Below are positions 7,246 to 12,008 of a DNA stretch of 12,008 bases, in pieces. The stretch comes from Oligoflexaceae bacterium (GTDB taxonomy: Bacteria > Bdellovibrionota_B > Oligoflexia > Oligoflexales > Oligoflexaceae): contig CANJJY010000100.1 in assembly GCA_947474445.1 (NCBI GenBank), positions 1 through 12,008 on the forward strand, written 5' to 3'. Numbering within the stretch: the first letter of the stretch is position 1; each line of letters begins with the position of its first letter. The notes under the pieces were generated by a model. The model was given only the letters and a program-made list of their open reading frames with translations, was not told the DNA's origin and did no database searches. Made by a program: the position numbers and the translations under genes.

Positions 7246-8583
7246 ATGGTTATGGCCCGTAAAGATATGAGTAAAGGTCTTCTCGTCGAAGATGCTTGGG
7301 TCTTCACAGACCTCAGTAAGGAAACCCCTGCCGAGCTGACCATAAGTATTCACGAAGGGCGCATAGCTGCCTTGGGCTCCAAAGAAGAGATGAGGCAGCG
7401 CTTCCCGCAGGCTGAATCGATCAGTTTGCCAGGCTACCTGGTGATGCCCGGTCTGATCAATGCTCACATGCACGCGAGCATGAGCTTTTTTCGGGGTCTC
7501 GGCCAAGCTCAAGGGCCCAATAATAAACGTGACTCCAGCATGATAGAAAACTTCTTTTTTCCAGCTGAACAATCGCTCACCCCAGATCTAATAGAAGCTC
7601 TATCATACCCCTATCTCGTCGATGCTTTAAAGTCAGGGACAACCAGTTGCGTCGATGCTTATTTCTTTATAGACGGTGTCGCCAAGGCACTTGAGCGTTT
7701 GGGGATGCGAGGTTTTATTGGGGAGCACATAGCAGATCAAGGAGGACCTCACCCAGCCGGTAAGGAAACCTGGCATCATTTCCGTAATAAAATTGAAAAT
7801 TGGCCCTATTCCTCGCGCGTGAAACCGGTAGTCTATGCGCATGCTACCGATACTGTTTCGAAAGGATTGCTGCAAGAGCTCGGGCAGTTCGCAAAAGCAA
7901 ATGCACTGCCCTTCCATATGCACCTCTCGCAAACCTGGGGTGAACGAGAAAGGGTCATCAATCAAACGGGAATGAGTCCGGTGCGCCTAGCCTATGAAGC
8001 GGGTGTCATTCATGATAGGTCTCTGCTCGTGCACCTAGTCAGTGCGGATCGCGCAGATCTTGAGCTCATAAGCCAACAGGGGGCATTAGTTGGACTGTGT
8101 CCGGTTTCCGAAATTATCTATGAAAATCTTCCTGACCTGAAAAACTTTTTTGAACTTAAAATGCGGATTGCCTTGGGAACGGATTGTGCCGCTTCCAACG
8201 ATGGTGCCGATCTACTGAATGAGGCGAGGAGCATGGCTCTGCTCGCGCGACACAGTGGATTTCCGCTGAGCGCTTTTGACCTCGGGGCTATGGTCTTGGG
8301 TGAGGCCGCTCAGTTGCTCGCGCCCCGTGACCTCGGGAGTATCGACGTAGGCAAGGCTGCAGATTTTGTCTGTATCCGATTAGGAATTGAAACCTATCCT
8401 TGGACCCGATCTCTGACAAACTTGTTCTTTTCAGGTGTTTCCCGTCAAGTCGAGCATGTAATGATCGATGGGCATTGGGTTCTCTGGAGCAGGCAGCTCG
8501 TCCAGGTATCAGAGTCAGATCTTATCGAAGAATTTGAAAAAGCCTTGGGACAGTTGCGGATGCGCTCATCCCTACCGATTTAA
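7246..8583 (+). CDS. Metal-dependent amidohydrolase, methylthioadenosine/S-adenosylhomocysteine deaminase-like
   Basis: Amidohydrolase-superfamily enzyme of the cytosine-deaminase/ATZ-TRZ/MtaD type, 445 residues from ATG 7246. Motifs in order: metal-binding His74 and His76 (NAHMHAS), His224/His226 (FHMHLSQT), His263 (VHLVSAD), and metal/catalytic Asp313 (LGTDCAASND). A small N-terminal and C-terminal beta-sandwich flank the barrel, as usual. In deaminases of this family the motif after the third ligand reads HxHxxE with a catalytic Glu; here that position is Gln229 (codon CAA), so the reaction may differ or activity may be lost. The frame is open from TTG 7159, but those residues are not family-like. 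ATG 7246 has AGGA 9 nt upstream and leads into the typical LLVEDAWVFT strand; ATG 7267 is also possible. A weak promoter-like pair (TTGCTC 7159-7164, TACATT 7182-7187) would also favour a later start. The stop abuts that of the convergent lipoprotein gene. Confidence 0.85.
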   Translation: MVMARKDMSKGLLVEDAWVFTDLSKETPAELTISIHEGRIAALGSKEEMRQRFPQAESISLPGYLVMPGLINAHMHASMSFFRGLGQAQGPNNKRDSSMIENFFFPAEQSLTPDLIEALSYPYLVDALKSGTTSCVDAYFFIDGVAKALERLGMRGFIGEHIADQGGPHPAGKETWHHFRNKIENWPYSSRVKPVVYAHATDTVSKGLLQELGQFAKANALPFHMHLSQTWGERERVINQTGMSPVRLAYEAGVIHDRSLLVHLVSADRADLELISQQGALVGLCPVSEIIYENLPDLKNFFELKMRIALGTDCAASNDGADLLNEARSMALLARHSGFPLSAFDLGAMVLGEAAQLLAPRDLGSIDVGKAADFVCIRLGIETYPWTRSLTNLFFSGVSRQVEHVMIDGHWVLWSRQLVQVSESDLIEEFEKALGQLRMRSSLPI

Positions 8584-9243
8584 CTATTGAGTGGAGCCTC
8601 GGGACGCAAAGAAATCTGTCACCATGGTTTGAGCTAATTGATCGGAAAGGAATTTCACCTGCGCGCGCAAGGCTTCTTCATAATGCATAAAGCCGCTGGC
8701 GACGGGGGTTATCGTTTGAGCCCGCAAACTTTTGAAACCAGCCCCTCGGGTGTAAGACTTCTTAAAAAGAATTTTGCGAGACTTCAAATCGTGAACTTCA
8801 ACTTCCAACGTGAAATTGACTGTTTCATCCGACGTCCAACTCCCAGCGCGGCGTAATTCTCGAAATTCGAGTGGCGAGGGTATGTCCGTTCCGTTTGCGA
8901 TGGGATCTTTCGCTTTGGGCTCCTGGCTCGGAGTTCCGCCTGGCATCACTTTTGAGCTGGTGACCCACAGTGTCATCAAAGCATCGGCCTCGTTGTGCGA
9001 TGTCAGGACCAAGCGACCCGTTCGCGCGATTTCTCTTTGTACAGCCGACCAGATCAACTCGTGCGGAATAACGTCACGACTTGTGTCATAGACGGCTTCG
9101 ATGGCAATTGTCCGGATACCTTCGGGCGGTAGCAACGAGCTATTGCTGAAGCGGTAGGCGCAGGCCGTCGAGAGGAGCAAAAACCAGATCGGCAAAATCT
9201 GCCGCAACCGGCCGTGCAAAAGCTTCTGTAAAATGAAAGTCAT
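8584..9243 (-). CDS. lptE: LptE-like LPS-assembly lipoprotein
   Basis: Predicted outer-membrane lipoprotein of 219 residues. A signal peptide with hydrophobic ILPIWFLLLS leads to a lipobox-like STA-Cys28. Ser rather than Leu at -3 is unusual but tolerated. Directly after the Cys comes AYRFSNSSLLPPEGIRTIAIE, the CGYRF...LP.GIRTIAV pattern seen at the mature N-terminus of many LptE proteins, which plug the LptD barrel and deliver LPS to the cell surface. An amphipathic helix (HELIWSAVQREIARTGRL) and later beta strands fit the fold. Residues about 100-125 form a Pro/Lys/Gly-rich insertion. The gene is not next to leuS or holA, as lptE is in E. coli. It starts 30 bp from a divergent gene, with AGGT 6 nt ahead of the ATG, and ends on the very next base after the amidohydrolase stop. 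Other small outer-membrane lipoproteins remain possible. Confidence 0.65.
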   Translation of the reverse strand: MTFILQKLLHGRLRQILPIWFLLLSTACAYRFSNSSLLPPEGIRTIAIEAVYDTSRDVIPHELIWSAVQREIARTGRLVLTSHNEADALMTLWVTSSKVMPGGTPSQEPKAKDPIANGTDIPSPLEFRELRRAGSWTSDETVNFTLEVEVHDLKSRKILFKKSYTRGAGFKSLRAQTITPVASGFMHYEEALRAQVKFLSDQLAQTMVTDFFASRGSTQ

Positions 9244-9273
9244 AGGCGACCTATCGACAAAGGGAGTACGGAA

Positions 9274-9789
9274 TTGACTTTTCTAGCCCACGAGAGGCGA
9301 CCTGTGATCGTTAGTCTAACCAGTGCTGACGCTGAGTTCAACCACTGGGTCGCGGAGAACTCTTATCGACACCTCAGCGATTTGACGGGTGATATTTGGG
9401 AACTCGATCTGAGGCTCGAACAGAGACCCCACCCGCACGATGTCGTAATGCCACTCTATCGGCTCCATATCCGGCTGACCACGGAGGTGAGCGGCGTAGA
9501 TTTGGTGAAAGCAGGCGTTTTGAATAAGGATTCGGACCGGCGCCTTCTCGATTTGATTGGCGATGACGAGGTACCACTCGCGGTAAAAACGTTGACGATA
9601 GAGGGCAAAAGTCTTGATCGTTTGCGCTCGGACCTTGCCAGCTATATTTATAAACTAAGGAATACATTAAAGAAAAGGGACTTAACAGAGGTCAAGCGCC
9701 GGCTGGTCGGCTCTTGGATCGATAGAAAAAGTCTGTTTGGCCATGCACTTAGCGAGCCACCAGACGACAAGATTGATCTTGATGTTTAA
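9274..9789 (+). CDS. Charged cytoplasmic protein of unknown function
   Basis: A 171-residue protein I do not recognise. It has no signal peptide or membrane segment. The first two thirds read as alternating strands and helices (for example LYRLHIRLTTEV at 61-72), and residues 113-146 form a strongly charged helical region rich in Arg/Lys and Leu (DRLRSDLASYIYKLRNTLKK). The tail is acidic. The TTG start has AGGGAG 7 nt upstream; a GTG at 9304 with GAGAGG 6 nt upstream is an alternative that would shorten it by ten residues. It is divergent from the LptE-like gene across only 30 bp, so the two probably share control sequences. Its end carries the -35 element of the likely promoter of the next gene. 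Confidence 0.7.
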   Translation: MTFLAHERRPVIVSLTSADAEFNHWVAENSYRHLSDLTGDIWELDLRLEQRPHPHDVVMPLYRLHIRLTTEVSGVDLVKAGVLNKDSDRRLLDLIGDDEVPLAVKTLTIEGKSLDRLRSDLASYIYKLRNTLKKRDLTEVKRRLVGSWIDRKSLFGHALSEPPDDKIDLDV

Positions 9790-9807
9790 CTTTGGTCTGT
9801 CTATATT
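9779..9807 (+). promoter_or_regulatory. Likely sigma-70-type promoter of the STAS-like gene
   Basis: TTGATG (9779-9784), a 17-bp spacer, then TATATT (9802-9807). The -35 matches four and the -10 five of six consensus positions. The -35 lies inside the end of the preceding gene. The start would fall near 9814, right at a seven-T run (9815-9821). This leaves about 54 nt before ATG 9868 and makes the upstream TTG 9820 an unlikely start. Confidence 0.5.
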
Positions 9808-9867
9808 CCCTGAGTTTTTTTGCATGATTTAGGCAGATTTGGGTCTTTTTGCGGGGAAAGTGAGCTT

Positions 9868-10341
9868 ATGGACTTTGTTCCCGAAATTGTTGACGGCACA
9901 GTCGTATTAAATGCTGTCGATATCTGTACCGCGGGCAATGATTGTCGCCCTTGCTCTGAATTGTCAGTGGGTGTTCACAATTGGCTTGTGGTCCATCAGC
10001 TACGCTATCTCGTTGTCGATTTTCAGGACGAGAAAGACGTTTGCACCACGATCTTGACCGAGTTGCTCCAGCTGCGCAAACGCTTGCGACAGCCCTTTCT
10101 GTTTTGCGGGATGATGGAGGGGCCTAAGAAATTTCTCGAATCTTACGCATACCAAGACTATCCCTTCTTCAGAGTTCCCGAGGATGCGGCGGCATTCCTC
10201 AAGAAGACTCAACCGCAGATTCTCAGCACAAATTTTGAATCGATCAAGGTCGGAGAACCAATCCCCTGCACCAGATCGCGAAGCTATCGCACCGAAGAAT
10301 TGGAAGAGGGCGAAGAAGTCGAAGTCGAACCGGAAACCTAA
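9868..10341 (+). CDS. STAS-like (anti-anti-sigma-type) protein with an N-terminal Cys cluster
   Basis: A 157-residue soluble protein. Residues about 35-115 resemble a STAS domain, the fold of anti-sigma-factor antagonists: a conserved strand (LRYLVVDF), the helix ILTELLQLRKRL, a second strand (FLFCG), and a final PEDAAAFLKK helix. The loop that usually carries the phosphorylated Asp-Ser reads VCTT (58-61), so the normal serine is absent. Cys20, Cys26 and Cys29 form a CX5CX2C cluster not expected in a simple STAS domain; it could bind metal or sense redox state. The C-terminus is highly acidic (EELEEGEE). ATG 9868 was chosen over TTG 9820 because a promoter ends just upstream of the TTG and GGGGA lies 10 nt before the ATG. 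No kinase or sigma gene is adjacent. The gene's stop overlaps that of the convergent ABC-F gene. The STAS call rests on pattern recognition only. Confidence 0.6.
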   Translation: MDFVPEIVDGTVVLNAVDICTAGNDCRPCSELSVGVHNWLVVHQLRYLVVDFQDEKDVCTTILTELLQLRKRLRQPFLFCGMMEGPKKFLESYAYQDYPFFRVPEDAAAFLKKTQPQILSTNFESIKVGEPIPCTRSRSYRTEELEEGEEVEVEPET

Positions 10342-12008
10342 TCCTCGTCCCGAACGTTACTTCCTGCCTGCGAACCCAGACGGCCCATTTCAGCGAGGGC
10401 CTTCTCCGTTGCTTCCAGCTGTTCAGCAGCTTCTAACCATTCTTCTTCAACTTTGGCTTGCTTGTTTTGAGCTGCTTGCAGGCTCTGATGCAGATTTTGA
10501 GCCTCCTGATAAGAATTGGGGTCGAGGCTGCTGAGGGCCTGCTCGAGAGTCAGTATTTCTTTTTTGAGTTTGAGCTGTTCGGCTTCTGCTTTTTCCATAC
10601 TCTTCTGCCAACGATTGCGATCTTTCTTGAGCTGGCGAGCGACTTCGTTATCGCGAGCACTTTCCTTGCTGCGAGGGGGGGCGCTTGTGCCTGAGCTCGG
10701 GCGTTCTGGGTCTAACACATTCGGAAAACCCTGACTTGAAGCCAGACGCTGGTAGTCGTCCAATCCACCATGAAAAAGAGCGGATCGCCCATCGGGCAAC
10801 ATCACGAAAATGTGGGTGGCAAGTTCTTCGATGAAATTGCGGTCGTGACTGACAAACAAAAGGCTTCCGCTATAGGCGCGTAGACTCTCGATCAAAACTT
10901 CCACTGAGCTCATGTCAAGGTGGTTTGTGGGTTCATCGAGTAGTAAAAAATTGGAGGGTTGAACGATGGCTCGACAGAGAGCAACCCGTGCTTTCTCACC
11001 TCCCGACAAGACTTTAACCGATTTGAAAACAGCCTCTCCTGAAAAAAGAAACGAACCTAAGATTTGTCGCGCTTCCTTTTCACCTAAATCGGACCTTGCG
11101 TTGAGCACGTTGTCGAGAATAGTGCGTTCGTAGTCGAGAATATCTTCGTGATTCTGAGCGCAGTAGGCCATGCGGGTCTTGAGTCCAATTTGAAATCCGC
11201 CGGCAAGCGGTTCAATCTGAGCAGCAAGAGTTTTTAGAAAAGTCGATTTGCCGATGCCATTGCTACCGATGATGGCAATGCGAGAGCCACGTTCTAAAAG
11301 TAGATTTATGCCGCTGGCCAGAGCCTTTGTGTAGCCGATGGTCAGATCCTTAACCACAACGACGTCTCGTCCCGACGGGGGCGCTTCGGGAAGTCTCAGG
11401 TGCAAAGTCGCCTGCTGGCTCGTCGTCTCTATGGTCCCTTCGACGGCGCGCAGTTTTTCTATTTGTTTGGCCTTTGATTGAGCTTGCTTAGCCTTACTGG
11501 CTTTGGCTCCAAAGCGATCGACAAAGCTCTCGAGCTGTTCACGCTGACGTTCGAGGTTTTGCCGTCTGGCTTCATTTTGCTGCGTCTCAAGCTCTCTTTG
11601 TTCCAAAAGCTGATCAAAATTTCCTTTGTAGGCTTTCAGTTGCCCTTGGCTCAAAAGGAGCGTCCCCGTTGCCAGGCGATTTAAGAGGGCCCGGTCGTGA
11701 CTGACGAACAGCAAAGTGCCACGAAAGCTTTGCAGATACCGCTCGACCCACATGAGACTGGGCAAATCTAAATGGTTGGTGGGCTCATCGAGAATCAGTA
11801 CATCGGGATCATTGATAAATACTTTAGCGAGCTCAAGACGCATGCGCCAGCCGCCCGAGAGGACGCGGGGATCGGCCTGAACTTGATCGGGTCTAAAGCC
11901 GAGCCCATGCAAAATCCCGCTAGCCTTAGCTTCAAGGCTATATCCGCCGGCTTGGCGAAACTGCGTTTCTGCCTTTTCATATGCGCTCAAGCGAGCATCG
12001 CTGCTTTC
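10338..12008 (-). CDS. ABC-F ATPase, YheS-like (C-terminal part, 5' end beyond window)
   Basis: The frame runs off the right edge, so the first Walker A is missing; 556 residues are visible. ABC-F proteins have two ATPase domains and no membrane segment, and act on the ribosome. From the window edge: first signature LSGGW (about 50-54), Walker B with DEPTNHLD (about 74-81), His switch SHDR (about 103-106). A charged linker follows (about 137-190) with RFGAKASKAKQAQSKAKQ, the tRNA-interaction-type linker; this wording is close to E. coli YheS. Second domain: Walker A GSNGIGKST (about 248-256), signature LSGGEK (about 334-339), Walker B DEPTNHLD (about 358-365), SHDR (about 387-390). A Gln/Glu/Lys-rich coiled coil closes the protein (about 449-539). 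The TTG at 11990 reads as an internal Leu, not a start. All visible catalytic motifs are intact. The exact ABC-F subgroup is less certain than the family. Confidence 0.93.
   Translation of the reverse strand, partial: ESSDARLSAYEKAETQFRQAGGYSLEAKASGILHGLGFRPDQVQADPRVLSGGWRMRLELAKVFINDPDVLILDEPTNHLDLPSLMWVERYLQSFRGTLLFVSHDRALLNRLATGTLLLSQGQLKAYKGNFDQLLEQRELETQQNEARRQNLERQREQLESFVDRFGAKASKAKQAQSKAKQIEKLRAVEGTIETTSQQATLHLRLPEAPPSGRDVVVVKDLTIGYTKALASGINLLLERGSRIAIIGSNGIGKSTFLKTLAAQIEPLAGGFQIGLKTRMAYCAQNHEDILDYERTILDNVLNARSDLGEKEARQILGSFLFSGEAVFKSVKVLSGGEKARVALCRAIVQPSNFLLLDEPTNHLDMSSVEVLIESLRAYSGSLLFVSHDRNFIEELATHIFVMLPDGRSALFHGGLDDYQRLASSQGFPNVLDPERPSSGTSAPPRSKESARDNEVARQLKKDRNRWQKSMEKAEAEQLKLKKEILTLEQALSSLDPNSYQEAQNLHQSLQAAQNKQAKVEEEWLEAAEQLEATEKALAEMGRLGSQAGSNVRDED

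Noticed and set aside
8810..9091. 93-residue plus-strand frame
   Set aside because: Antisense to the LptE-like gene; no motif, and low-complexity composition.
9815..9821. Seven-T run as an intrinsic terminator of the 9274-9789 gene
   Set aside because: No stable GC-rich stem precedes it, and it coincides with the start point of the likely downstream promoter.
1..12008. tRNA, rRNA, CRISPR repeats, insertion-sequence ends or phage genes
   Set aside because: None seen on either strand by reading; no array of repeats, transposase motif or cloverleaf was found.

Overview
The window reads as a chromosomal segment of a Gram-negative, two-membrane bacterium. It carries an LptE-like lipopolysaccharide-assembly lipoprotein, an outer-membrane-barrel-like protein fragment, an iron superoxide dismutase and a periplasmic solute-binding protein. 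Composition is moderate in GC throughout, and GTG/TTG starts are common. The gene mix (CHASE2 sensor cyclase, PilZ domain, many compact unrelated genes) would suit a former 'deltaproteobacterial' or Bdellovibrionota/Oligoflexia-type genome, but that placement is inference and weak. I see no insertion sequence, phage gene, CRISPR array, tRNA or rRNA.

Layout. Bases 1-438 hold the 3' part of a possible beta-barrel protein. Bases 459-2135 (minus) encode a secreted family-5 (peptide-type) solute-binding protein with no permease beside it. A 376-bp divergent spacer follows. Bases 2512-6406 (plus) are a three-gene unit in which each gene overlaps the next: a CHASE2-adenylate cyclase-PilZ sensor, a secreted protein of unknown family, and a small membrane protein. 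A perfect hairpin at 6408-6427 separates this unit from convergent sodB (6450-7025, minus). Next come an amidohydrolase (about 7246-8583, plus), an LptE-like lipoprotein (8584-9243, minus), an unknown charged protein (9274-9789, plus), a STAS-like protein (9868-10341, plus), and the C-terminal part of a YheS-like ABC-F ATPase (10338-12008 and beyond, minus).

How they fit together. The only clear functional unit is the overlapping triplet. One membrane protein joins a periplasmic CHASE2 sensor, a cAMP-forming catalytic domain and a c-di-GMP-binding PilZ domain, and it is translated in overlap with one exported protein and one small membrane protein. This looks like a signalling module linking envelope sensing, c-di-GMP and cAMP, and it is the best candidate for an uncharacterised system here. 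The other genes look like independent single-gene units packed tail to tail. Two convergent pairs have stop codons that abut (8583/8584) or overlap by 3 bp (10338-10341), leaving no room for an ordinary terminator between them. Further points worth a look are a Glu-to-Gln change at the expected catalytic position of the amidohydrolase and a Cys cluster with a degenerate phosphosite in the STAS-like protein.
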